A DNA stretch of 33,232 bases from a virus. The position numbers and the translations under genes are program-made. A model generated the notes under the pieces. It searched no databases. It was not told where the DNA came from and saw only the letters and a list, made by a program, of their open reading frames with translations. This document shows positions 26,901 through 31,382 of this stretch, piece after piece. Numbering within the stretch: position 1 is the stretch's first letter; each line of letters starts with the position of its first letter. The stretch covers positions 1 through 33,232 of IMG/VR virus record IMGVR_UViG_3300017786_000063; one strand, 5' to 3'.

Positions 26901-27328
26901 ACAAATTTATCCCAATCAATATTTGGGTTCCATGCATATGTTTCTTGGCCGTTTAGTCTACTATGGTTAGTGGTGTTTGCTCCAAATACATTTAATTGTC
27001 CAACATAATCATTATAATCTTTATAAAAAGTTACGTTGTTGTATACATCTTTAATAACAGTAGAAGGCTCTAATTGATAATTAGTTCTATCTGCTGTTAC
27101 ATCATTTACATAATTGTCTGTAGTTTTAAATGCTTTAGCAGTTGTTCTACCATAATATCCATTAATCTTTTCAGCAACGCCGGGTTGTATAAGTTGATCA
27201 AGTGTACCTTGTAAAAACTTTTTGTTAGCCTGTGTTCTAAAGAACTTAGGTAAAAAATCACTTGATGTAATTTTATTATTTTGCCCCGGTACTGGCAATG
27301 CACTTTCATTTTGATCATTCTTAGCCAT
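11954..27328 (-). CDS. Giant virion structural protein, 5124 residues
   Basis: One uninterrupted frame starts MAKNDQNESALPVPGQNNKI and ends RAGTSELPE. Landmarks by approximate residue: 20-150, a conserved start (FLPKFFRTQANKKFLQGTLD; NIDWDKFVNFREYYWMPNGP); 185-330, cupredoxin-like (YRGQTYRFEIDAPGHPM; EFTIPVNAPDRLYY); 1240-1270, FWRGMYVRAFDTDRPHSHPW; CBM5/12-like segments near 1565, 1820, 2340, 2970 and 3025; beta-propeller-like strands at 2240-2320, 2910-2945 and 3100-3230; Gly-Tyr repeats at 3716-3780 and 4080-4150; about eight strand-turn 'VNG' repeats from 4210 to 5040. A C-terminal segment LRQLRRGTLGTGTKT is common in phage baseplate proteins. The ATG overlaps the gp6 stop (TAATG). It sits where T4 has gp7, but at five times that length. 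Large proteins of this type are known in T4-like marine phages; the role is probably the baseplate periphery. Confidence 0.9.
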   Translation of the reverse strand: MAKNDQNESALPVPGQNNKITSSDFLPKFFRTQANKKFLQGTLDQLIQPGVAEKINGYYGRTTAKAFKTTDNYVNDVTADRTNYQLEPSTVIKDVYNNVTFYKDYNDYVGQLNVFGANTTNHSRLNGQETYAWNPNIDWDKFVNFREYYWMPNGPISIPVRGQSREVVSTYTVTTEDQGDNIAYVFNDGLTRNPNLKLYRGQTYRFEIDAPGHPMAIAISRTFTPGSAILTAGTQGLRASGLFDAVLYGNEYDQGEFIILPSGGSVTFADDDNVSTLYPDGIRKLGEEGEEVAIAYIEKGTIEFTIPVNAPDRLYYISKNAVDTSGQIRIYDIEENAFLDVGEDILGKKTYKSANGVELSNGMKIKFQGDVLPNDYEQNDWYVEGVGDKIKLIKDKNLIIPAAYSDTKRIAFDSDSFDTLPFSDATANATNKDYIVVNRASPDRNAWSRYNRWHHKDVIQKSFELNHMPVVVDESTRAKRPIIEFEAGLKLDNFGAIAKQDVDLVDTFTKDVFSTIEGQIGYNIDGINLADNMRILFTADTDALVSGKIYQVKFVKIANNRQISLIETTDTLPIDLETVLVTQGVKNAGKSYHYHGDKWTAAQEKTARNQAPSFEVFDSNTNSFSDIAFYPSTTFKGTKLFSYAEGEGTVDTELGFPLAYKSIENSGDIVFDFNLLNDTFTYQSETELFSQSICSGYLKKYSTLTKFSYVNGFSSTPSNSKQFVIQEYAATETELQKFKIDVYENSSSVTDLKVVVFVNNKLKLIDTDYTIDKTAQDAVVVFNTALEANDVVKIKTDSKTSKNKNGYYEFPYNLERNPLNDDVNQFTLGEVIDHVDSMLEDIPGYTGEYLGISNLRDLGDLDRFGKRFVKHSGPINLPLYHTTNKSYNIVKAISYSQKEYSRYKKTFLDTAANLGYDGPTKAHVDFVIKTINRDKIKSQPFYFSDMIATGASNKIEYTVLDARTTEYPITDNFNLSTLTSQSVIVYLNGVQLVHQKDYNFNIAGYVSIDANQVENDKIEIHEYANTDGSFIAPTPTKLGLYPKYYPELTIDDTVLGKEPETSGPFKIYGQDDITGNRGWFYPVYTTKSAAGTGALSKSHTFTGFNKLFYIPVADSTLGGIDDIEVDEYPIGVAFIKGHDGSYTRAYQDFRDELLLELEKRIFNNIKVEYSSDRLNVDTFTGGEFRVNEFSKAEVDNTLLGNFQRWLIENLNNQTYTNNTFYDRTNNWSFNYADTTSPDGNTNPGFWRGMYVRAFDTDRPHSHPWEMLGITSKPNWWNTVYGPAPYTGDNLVLWKDLEQGKIADPTNTRIDLNYARPGLTSFIPVDSNGKLLSPLDSRYAKNFDIRNATRNFAFGDHAPIENAWRRSSDYPFAILNAMLLNKPAKTMSLGFDVSRIKKNLSNQWVDVDTNKPIVIKDLTLPNTFDAATRTSTAGLVNYIYNLTASDILTVYNAYKSDLSAISNQIGIKIAGFTSKEKFNLILDSRSPTQSLTQDGIFVPQENYQVFLNTSSPNELAVYSGIVIERAELGYIIRGYNLEKPYFEYYEALEGSTASTVTVGGISEKVVPWDTNKDYLSGEVIIHNNAYYRVIDSFKSGVVFETDDIVKLPNLPLTGGRTAQFKKDFDNKLRTLQYGSRINSAQEVVDFILGYDQRQKEIGFEFNNVIEGSNEVENWNQAAKQFLFWTTQGWANSSIIAVSPAANLLEFKRDFYIVDNIKDEFYGYSIFKADGNFLDSDFNSLLRDQNSFGIETVGTDEGLYHASLPLVQKEHVVLIDNTTDFNDTIYNPSTGYRQERIKVNGYRSDNWNGGLNIPGFVYDDATFTDWTAWKDYSIGDIVKYKQFYYVATSNSTGTQTFNSNLWYRLNEKPTSELVTNFDYRISQFTDFYDLDSDSFDIEQQKMAQHLIGYQKRQYLANIINDDVSQFKFYRGAIADKGTMNVFTKLFDALGNTADNLEFYEEWAIQVGRFGAVDDVQQVEYNLKQDKMQESPQSVELVRTLPTTNFDKIYRILPNEVFDRPADYDHTPFPTKTVTNEYIRTAGYTNEGDVDYIVNNYIDLAGVNTNRISLGDTIWVTDTDNKSWSVEQLINGNAFVTKIDTLINEVADNGLNLIEITLTQWGNNICAVGEYIGVRGAETYSLNGIYEVDSINLDKIKLRVPSANDITDYDQEEDGVSNFPVAKLRTIRVSDVAGINSATQQVIYPNQKLWIDDYDTEWGVLENNPVYLNSQTIVNTSEYDSTDQGFSDSFAVTKNNNNIFVSAANDQNGKVSVYRRTREQSNLILDQEITYVNDNLFNITDIDFGKSISVSPDGEYLVAGLPKASNIKTRLAYKTDANGQSTFDFQPDADYVKNDIVRYRESLWKVNRAILPEIAHQPFSTFDTYINIASQADADSTSLNLLVAGDPGLPGNTTSHFLVRAPRDMYIGTKPNDTVNLFWNQRSFAYPTLDNFLPFNGDIPELSGAFISQEHTIVEKIDSILFIDTFITLPVVGSVVTTDTGTAVVAYVSTRRDSAVLYLKDTNGVFDVTGELFINEVDFVGFYTEESTYSESTSIAGYWMFNTGFSYSNNSVYYDSGRGMVYADVKPQGSARTTNDYYNIQNTVGAIGTYVTNKNNSSYIENLSYRGDPSAADAQDGVEADQLSNKFVVRVGTEYSDTLSVGYATEMRLYNLDNRVIDLPGAGLSYDILNKQQTIVDLWDGYIDMELSEFDFQGFAFQPQVGDVVEDVQIPKDGQNGLALTSISTSTAEVVYLQRNFNSVRIYVKILTGDWLEQSNIGRFNIRRLANTSLRGATDVDRVVGVITDINNSIVLGTSLIGKLLVFEHSTNLPVAEAPRIIDEEYWFFDENTEAGIERLPNPPFSLNKDYTQIYNIKASEFGTEQTLANEGAIAIYRRLRDGTYRYQHTLVSEYRAANRFFGSKVAIVQTGNYYTLLVGSDSIVSTGETDSTGRRAHPGTIEIFRHGTKATDSYQGEYKLTAYAIGDVVTYKDDYYICRKATTATQNVILDPIYWDMISWKHGKDSNYRGVFDNTYTYKKGNIVVQSNALWEATTNIATLAAVPSSSNTSWKSISTSVDYVGYLPNLTANAFYDEDVFDPIENILEFSKSFDISDDAQVLVVTSKQTLVSSTVDTKLAIYRAVGDKFLLDQTITAPDNITAWADKVSLNPAGTQIAISAMLVDTNKVNQGVVYVYTQTSGTFTLTQTLTPPQNEESEGFGFGLDFGADNLVVSSLNGDQTIPTTFDVTVYADTQNTQTTFDRDFTNFRNVKLDKGVVYVYESVRDNLIYAEQFVYPLTQTTFGENIYTNDNHVYIGMPDHVSGDYKGQVIDFRKNKGTLAWQKSSEGITPVDVTKIRGAMLYDKRKNKIVSYIDYIDPIQGKIAGPADQEITFKTQWDPAVYNTGNQAESSIDPNRVWTEKHVGQIWWNIGSAKFAHAYQGSTTFQKNNWNKLVAGARIDVFEWVESDIIPSIWDSITDTPEGLPKGISGKSLFGDARYSTRIIYDEVTKTFSNKYYFWVVDKVTVPVMENRKLSIRDIAALIENPRTQGYPFVSLLSKDRFVLNNFDSFVDNDDLVLNIKYATSTKEIQNVHSQYKLISDGLDTSKPDPDIERKWFDSLIGFDSNNRIVPDPTITVKNRYGVQNRPRQSMFINRFEALKQTIERININLTTHLIVDEYDISKLTMQDAAPSLISQEYDLAVDTLADLSFVSTNKITPAVLTPIITNGRISRINITNSGRGYKVAPSFKINGEGNAAEFNITINNLGQITSAEITNAGEGYNSNTTITTRPFTVLVNTDETIQDKWALYSWNGSTWYRKKLQSYNVNLYWNYEDWYAEGYNQFTNIRDTIAGSYLLPSLDNSINDIVKIENVGSGGWLLLKKTDDQETEDYTVNYDTIGRQNGTIQFKDTLYDYSKNTVGFDNRSFDSNFYDNNPNVELRTILETLRDDIFVNDLEVEYNQLFMSALRYVMSEQQSVDWMFKTSFVKSKHNRESLSQSDITFNNDNLVSYQNFVEEFKPYSTKIREFISEYTVIDPTNSSVSDFDLQPSYNKLTDVIEASTAVIKDNEISNQNLDTDNYPRKNWANNHGYEVTEIKLGDGGTGYTFEPVIKLTGGGGTGAKAKAYLGYGKITSIKVTYPGSGYTTAPTVVISGSQTDAGTPAKATAVIGNGVVRSPSVKIKFNRISGTFTFDTLAKSQSFTGTGFENRYFLEWPMDLDKKNVKVYVDGILQLRSKYTFTNIDNTDKTYTRQQGKVLFTTPPKLNAVVKIDYNIPLSVLSAEDRINFAYNPIAGMYGKDLAQLMSGVDYGGVEIRSFDFAGPAGFDTAPWYTDTWDTFDNTFEDEVFTADGSTIAVQLSTPLEDGVVYNLYKNGVRIDDPNFSLGSATNAYAITDSITGDGVADTIYVQDLGITLNDNDIFVVRKTTSDGSVQPDSESYDTALTGGDLAYTSARGIAAEEIIVDGDGFVTPTTSSGPEEVVPGQVLDTLDIKVFTRDSEGQGIISSRNYIINSQNTFELGNTPASADSVLVKVNNVVLAQTEYTIDWAALTVTLNTLVVGAELSIVSVSQGTQNILDFGKLIGDGSTTVYETTVDWVETASVYANVNGVQKSIDTFKSDLTSKMVIRFEEAVPDTATIYYTVFSDNTQVNYSQMSKNTFTGDGSETAFTLTNAPLYSVPSEHNVIVKVNNSILNAGYNIQYTIPENSQREFPLEIFQIPAGSLDVSDMKVFLNGLLVTTPLDWRLDANNSSIILTDDAGAPGDLLEMYVITDGDYRIDGTTVTFNTAPADNAVIEIIQFTNHDLIGIERINYEVLTRTTLIPEDIDYITYRRTTVGEVKLRTPAVDAEYVWVSLNGELLSPSADYYVTDDRMKVRLVTPPDANDVIDIIHFTKPVNVPKFSYRQFKDMLNRTHFKRLDASAAKLAQPLNYYDLRIELDESGTRLSEPNKGQNLPGVVFIEGERIEYFVKDGTTLRQLRRGTLGTGTKTTYAANTKVFDQNISKTVPYKDRTMAYNTTADGTTTQFEVSYPVTSINEIEVFVGGVRMRKTALEVFDPTVALDSPEGDSTVAADFTFDANTNTITLLATPQENTRITVVKKVGQSWTESGKTLGDTQNSIARFLRAGTSELPE
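12205..14690 (-). repeat. Region of 'VNG' beta-strand repeats in the giant protein
   Basis: At least eight segments of the form hydrophobic-V-x-V/L-N/D-G-x-x-L then an aromatic or D-Y, a V/I strand and a D-x-I-x-I end can be aligned by eye: VYVDGILQL, LYKNGVRID, VKVNNVVLA, ANVNGVQKS, VKVNNSILN, VFLNGLLVT, VSLNGELLS, VFVGGVRMR. Spacing is irregular, with unrelated loops between them. They are diverged at DNA level. Two further copies lie near residues 751 (VFVNNKLKL) and 980 (VYLNGVQLV). Confidence 0.6.
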
Positions 27329-30300
27329 TAGTAACTATAGCCTCCACCGTTTGAACTGCTGCTTGAACTGCCACTCGATCCACTACTTGGTGTAGTGGTA
27401 GTAGTTGTACTTGTACTTGTTGATGCACTGCTTGTAATCCCTGCTATTGTACTAGTTGACACTTGATTTATTACTGTGCCGCTTGCTTGTAAGTTAGTTG
27501 CTGTTAATTGATCAATTGTTTCAATATCGGTCACTTTAGCAGCACTTGCAAATATTTCATCTGGTTCACTCTTTATTTCAAATAAGCTACCAAACGATTG
27601 TGTAGTTTGGCGCGGTACTATTAGTATACTTACCAGTTTTGGAGACAGCTGGTTTATGATATAGGCACTAAGTTCTTGGAAGTAAAAAGTTTCTCCAAAG
27701 TCCCAGTTTTCAATATCAAAGAATTTATTAATAGCTTCAATAATATTAGATTTGAGCTCATTATCATTAATAACCATATTAGTATTTTTAACAATTTTAA
27801 ATTTAACTTGTAAATCTGGCGCTGCCTTGTCACCAAACAAAATTTTATATTTTACAGGATGATATATTAATTCGTCACTTAAACTTTTAATTTTGTTTAT
27901 TTCTGATCCGTAACTTCTAAACAATTCGTCGTTGCTAGGTGGTTTTGGCTTAACATTAATTGATCCTGCAATATATTGTTTAACTTGTGTATCATAAGTT
28001 TTAGTTAATATGTAAGTATCTATAATATTACTTGCACTTGGATCAATTCTATAACCACTATCTGCAACATGCGTATAATGGAATTTTAGATCTGCACGAC
28101 CAAAATAGGCTTTATAATCAGTATTGATTGTTGTATTGTTTAGTGCTTTATTTAATTTTCTAAAAATGTCTTCGTCAATTAAGTAAAATATTTGACCTTC
28201 TAAACGTGAACTATAAGGTGCAATTGCAGCTTCGTTTTGAACTATAACTATTTCTGGAACAGTATTAACAATAGGATTTGAAAAATATTTAAAATCTTCT
28301 ACGCCGTCTGTAGTTGTATATTTCTTTTGAAATATTAGTTTATCTTCTGTATCAATAGTAGCATCTTCTTCACCAACAATTTGTTCAAATATTGTTGGAT
28401 CATCAACTATGCCATCATCGTCAAGATCAATAAATTGAACTTGTATTTTACGGCTGTCTAAATAACCTTCTGAATCTCTGTATGCATCTGTAATTGTCCA
28501 TCCAAAATCTCTTGTGAACGGTGATAGCTCACCTGGTTTACGGTTAATGTTTAAAATATTGATTTTATCTCTAACAATTTGTCCAGTCGCTGGATCATAA
28601 ATTTTATCAGCAGCGTCAAAGAAGAATCTAATTTCATCAGCACTTTCCATTACATAACGTAAATTACGATATGTAATTGTATATTTTTCACCATCAGTCT
28701 TAAAATATAACATCCAACTTGCATCAAGATTTTCGCCTGTAATATCACCTGCTTTACCTGTGGCAAAATTATTAAGTGTATTAATGTCTTCTGCTAATAC
28801 CATTTTCCACTGTCTGTCATATTGATCATATCTAAGAGCAAAATCTTTATATTCAAATGTTTGGTCAATTAATTCTATTTTAATATCGTTAATTAATGCT
28901 CTAGAAAAGTTTGGCACAATTTGTTCTAATATAGCGCCTGTCGGTATAACATCATTTAACACAATTGGTGCTAGTCCAGCTTCGTCAATTATTGTACCGT
29001 TGCCAGTTACAGATATAACTTTGCACCATTTGTAACTTGTCTTACCTAAATGGTCACCGCCATTACCATCATCCATTAATATACCGCTTGGCATAAAATG
29101 TTTGCCAGCAGGTGCAACAAATTTTAACATTGCTCCTGCTTCTAATAATCTTAAACTATTAGCAGTAAACGTCCCTACAGTATATGCATTACTATCAATA
29201 TCATTAAACAAACCTAATGATTGGTTTGTACTTGTAGCTGATTGTGTCCATGTTGCATTAAGGTCACTAACAATAATTTTAGGATATTTTGCAAGATAGA
29301 AATTTTGTGAATTAATATTGCCTAAAATACTTTCAATAGTATTGTATATAACACCTTCAATATCTGTTTGAGTATTGAATGTAAATGTCTGTTTTTCAGT
29401 AAATTCTTCTTTGTAAATTACTCCGTCATCTGCAAACAAACTGGTGTTTGAATATTTTCCACTAGCATCTTTTAGATCAAAGAATCTACTGATACCGCTT
29501 GAAATTCTATTTGAACTTTTAGTTTTAATAATATTTTGACTAATTGCAAGAGGTCCAATATTGTAATCTTCGCCTGTAACTAATCTATTTTGTGTATAAT
29601 ATGTTGCTGGAGCATTTTGTTTAATTTCTGTATTAGTTTCTGCAGGTGCACCATTACTAACTGTGTAGTTTAATTTAAGTCCAACAGTAAGAGTTTGTTG
29701 TGAACCGTTTCTTGATTGATAAGGAATATCAATACTTACTGTATTAATTGCACTTGGAGTAATTACACTACGCAGATTATTACTAGTTCTATAATATGAT
29801 CTAAAGTTTCCTGCTGGTAAATTGCCAAATACACCGTCACTAAACACTAAGTTAATTCTATCACCAATACGTGTTGTTACTGCAAATACATCTCTAGTTT
29901 TATTAAACAAACTATTGTAGATAACATTGTTACCTTCTACAGCATCAATTTTGGTCCATTCATTACTTTCAAATCCTGCACTGTTTAGAGCAAATAACCA
30001 AATATCACTATCATTAATGTTTTCAGCATCAATCTGTACTGACTGATTTGGTGTTGGATTTGCAACATTAAAGTTACCTGTTTCTAATTTACCTTGACGG
30101 AAATGCATAAAGAAACCAGTGTTAGCACTGCCAGCGCCAGAACCGTCATCACGGAATAAAAATGCTGGGCTATTACCTGGCAATGGTGCTTCTTCTAAAA
30201 TACTTTCGCCAGTTATATCAGTACTTACTACTTCAAAACGGGTGCTTACGCCTTCAACTCTTTTAGTAAACGGGTAAATTGCTTGTCCAGTATTAGAAGC

Positions 30301-30870
30301 ATTTAATCTATATTTTTGTGTTTGTACATCTGCAATTAATGCAGACTTTAAAGGATTACCAATTGAGTTTGATAGTGGTAATGCTGAATTTAAAATTTTA
30401 ACAAACTGCTCAAAATAAGATGTATTTGTTTGATCATTCCATTTTATTGTAAGGCCTGCTAAATTTAACCCATTAGAATCTAGAAGATTTTCTGTAGTTT
30501 TGATTGTATCAAATTTAAGTAGACCATTTGCTGCTTGATTACGTCTTGGGTTATATGATAACATACGTGCTAGACGTAGTACACTTTCTCTGCGTTCTGC
30601 TGTTTCAAGGAAGTTTTCACGTGCATTTAAATCAATACGGAATGATAGGTTTTGCCCAAGGAAAGCAATCATATCAATTAACGCAAGATATTCACTCGAT
30701 TCAATATAATCATTAAAATCTTCTGGATAATTTTGACGTAAGTAATTGATCATCGTACGGCGTAAATTATCAAAGTCATAACTTTGAAAATCAGCGTTAC
30801 GGAATGATTGGTAAATTCTTTTCCAGTCCTCAGCTACTAATAACCTTGACTGTCTATCATTTGCAGACAT
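27328..30870 (-). CDS. 6: Baseplate wedge protein, gp6-like (baseplate J family), extended
   Basis: This 1180-residue protein begins MSANDRQSRLLVAEDWKRIY. FQSYDFDNLRRTMINYLRQN, DYIESSEYLALIDMIAFLGQ and RENFLETAERRESVLRLARM near residues 28-110 match the T4 gp6 N-terminus closely. gp6 dimers join neighbouring wedges into the ring of the baseplate. T4 gp6 is about 660 residues, so some 500 extra residues are present in the middle and C-terminal parts, including an acidic segment FIDLDDDGIVDDPTIFEQ near residue 810. The last 50 or so residues are a Ser/Thr/Gly low-complexity tail. The gene follows gp25 with a 63-base gap; AAGGA precedes the ATG and lies in an inverted repeat. The giant gene overlaps its stop by one base. 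Confidence 0.93.
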   Translation of the reverse strand: MSANDRQSRLLVAEDWKRIYQSFRNADFQSYDFDNLRRTMINYLRQNYPEDFNDYIESSEYLALIDMIAFLGQNLSFRIDLNARENFLETAERRESVLRLARMLSYNPRRNQAANGLLKFDTIKTTENLLDSNGLNLAGLTIKWNDQTNTSYFEQFVKILNSALPLSNSIGNPLKSALIADVQTQKYRLNASNTGQAIYPFTKRVEGVSTRFEVVSTDITGESILEEAPLPGNSPAFLFRDDGSGAGSANTGFFMHFRQGKLETGNFNVANPTPNQSVQIDAENINDSDIWLFALNSAGFESNEWTKIDAVEGNNVIYNSLFNKTRDVFAVTTRIGDRINLVFSDGVFGNLPAGNFRSYYRTSNNLRSVITPSAINTVSIDIPYQSRNGSQQTLTVGLKLNYTVSNGAPAETNTEIKQNAPATYYTQNRLVTGEDYNIGPLAISQNIIKTKSSNRISSGISRFFDLKDASGKYSNTSLFADDGVIYKEEFTEKQTFTFNTQTDIEGVIYNTIESILGNINSQNFYLAKYPKIIVSDLNATWTQSATSTNQSLGLFNDIDSNAYTVGTFTANSLRLLEAGAMLKFVAPAGKHFMPSGILMDDGNGGDHLGKTSYKWCKVISVTGNGTIIDEAGLAPIVLNDVIPTGAILEQIVPNFSRALINDIKIELIDQTFEYKDFALRYDQYDRQWKMVLAEDINTLNNFATGKAGDITGENLDASWMLYFKTDGEKYTITYRNLRYVMESADEIRFFFDAADKIYDPATGQIVRDKINILNINRKPGELSPFTRDFGWTITDAYRDSEGYLDSRKIQVQFIDLDDDGIVDDPTIFEQIVGEEDATIDTEDKLIFQKKYTTTDGVEDFKYFSNPIVNTVPEIVIVQNEAAIAPYSSRLEGQIFYLIDEDIFRKLNKALNNTTINTDYKAYFGRADLKFHYTHVADSGYRIDPSASNIIDTYILTKTYDTQVKQYIAGSINVKPKPPSNDELFRSYGSEINKIKSLSDELIYHPVKYKILFGDKAAPDLQVKFKIVKNTNMVINDNELKSNIIEAINKFFDIENWDFGETFYFQELSAYIINQLSPKLVSILIVPRQTTQSFGSLFEIKSEPDEIFASAAKVTDIETIDQLTATNLQASGTVINQVSTSTIAGITSSASTSTSTTTTTTPSSGSSGSSSSSSNGGGYSY

Positions 30871-30875
30871 ATGCG

Positions 30876-30911
30876 TTTCCTTGTTTATACTAATATTTAG
30901 CTGAAAGGAAA
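30876..30911 (-). promoter_or_regulatory. Inverted repeat covering the gp6 ribosome binding site
   Basis: In the transcript, UUUCCUU (30911-30905) is a perfect complement of AAGGAAA (30882-30876), which holds the AAGGA ribosome site of gp6. The 22-base loop contains a small hairpin of its own (CUAA-AUA-UUAG). Pairing would hide the ribosome site and reduce gp6 initiation until something opens it. The stem is only seven pairs, so this is a possibility rather than a call. Confidence 0.35.
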
Positions 30912-30933
30912 AAGTGCGTATTTAATTTTGTAC

Positions 30934-31368
30934 TTATAAAAGTCCGTTTTCTTTATCAAATTTGAACCGCAATTGATCCGTTATTCCAAATGGAAGAACA
31001 CTTATAGTACAATCAACTTGGATACCTTGCTCATAAGTATCAATTACAATGTTATCTGCTTTGATTCTAGGATCGTAATTGATAATTTTAGTTACATCTT
31101 CAATAATTGCTTCTTGTACATCAACTGTAAATGGTTCGTAGAGCATATCCCAAATAATAGTACCAAACGTAGGATCGCTTAGTTTTTCTGTTTGGCGGAT
31201 ATGAAAGTGGTTAATTAAGTCTTGTTTAATGAGCTCAAAGTCGTAAACACTAAAACTTTTAGCGTCTGCAATAGTTGAAAAACCTCTGTATTTTCTACCT
31301 GTATTAGCTGTTTGCACAGGTTGCTGTACAGTTACTCGTTTATATAAATTTTTTTCTAATTGGCTCAT
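30934..31368 (-). CDS. 25: Baseplate wedge subunit gp25-like
   Basis: This 144-residue protein has a core from about residue 28 to the end that fits the GPW/gp25 family, which also includes T6SS TssE: FSTIADAKSFSVYDFELIKQ, LINHFHIRQTEKLSDPTFGT, IIWDMLYEPF and YDPRI. gp25 sits where sheath and wedge meet and helps nucleate sheath polymerisation. The length is near T4 gp25 (132 residues). It lies between the gp5-like and gp6-like genes, a common arrangement in T4-like marine phages although T4 itself has gene 25 elsewhere. The ATG follows the spike gene's stop by 14 bases, with AAGGGG overlapping that junction. Confidence 0.93.
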   Translation of the reverse strand: MSQLEKNLYKRVTVQQPVQTANTGRKYRGFSTIADAKSFSVYDFELIKQDLINHFHIRQTEKLSDPTFGTIIWDMLYEPFTVDVQEAIIEDVTKIINYDPRIKADNIVIDTYEQGIQVDCTISVLPFGITDQLRFKFDKENGLL

Positions 31369-31382
31369 ACTATATTTACCCC

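Noticed and set aside
30882-30889. TATAAACA before gp6 as a late promoter
   Set aside because: It is only about 12 bases from the start codon and abuts the ribosome site, so a transcript from it would have almost no leader. Other weak matches (TATAAGTA at 30938-30931) are just as good.
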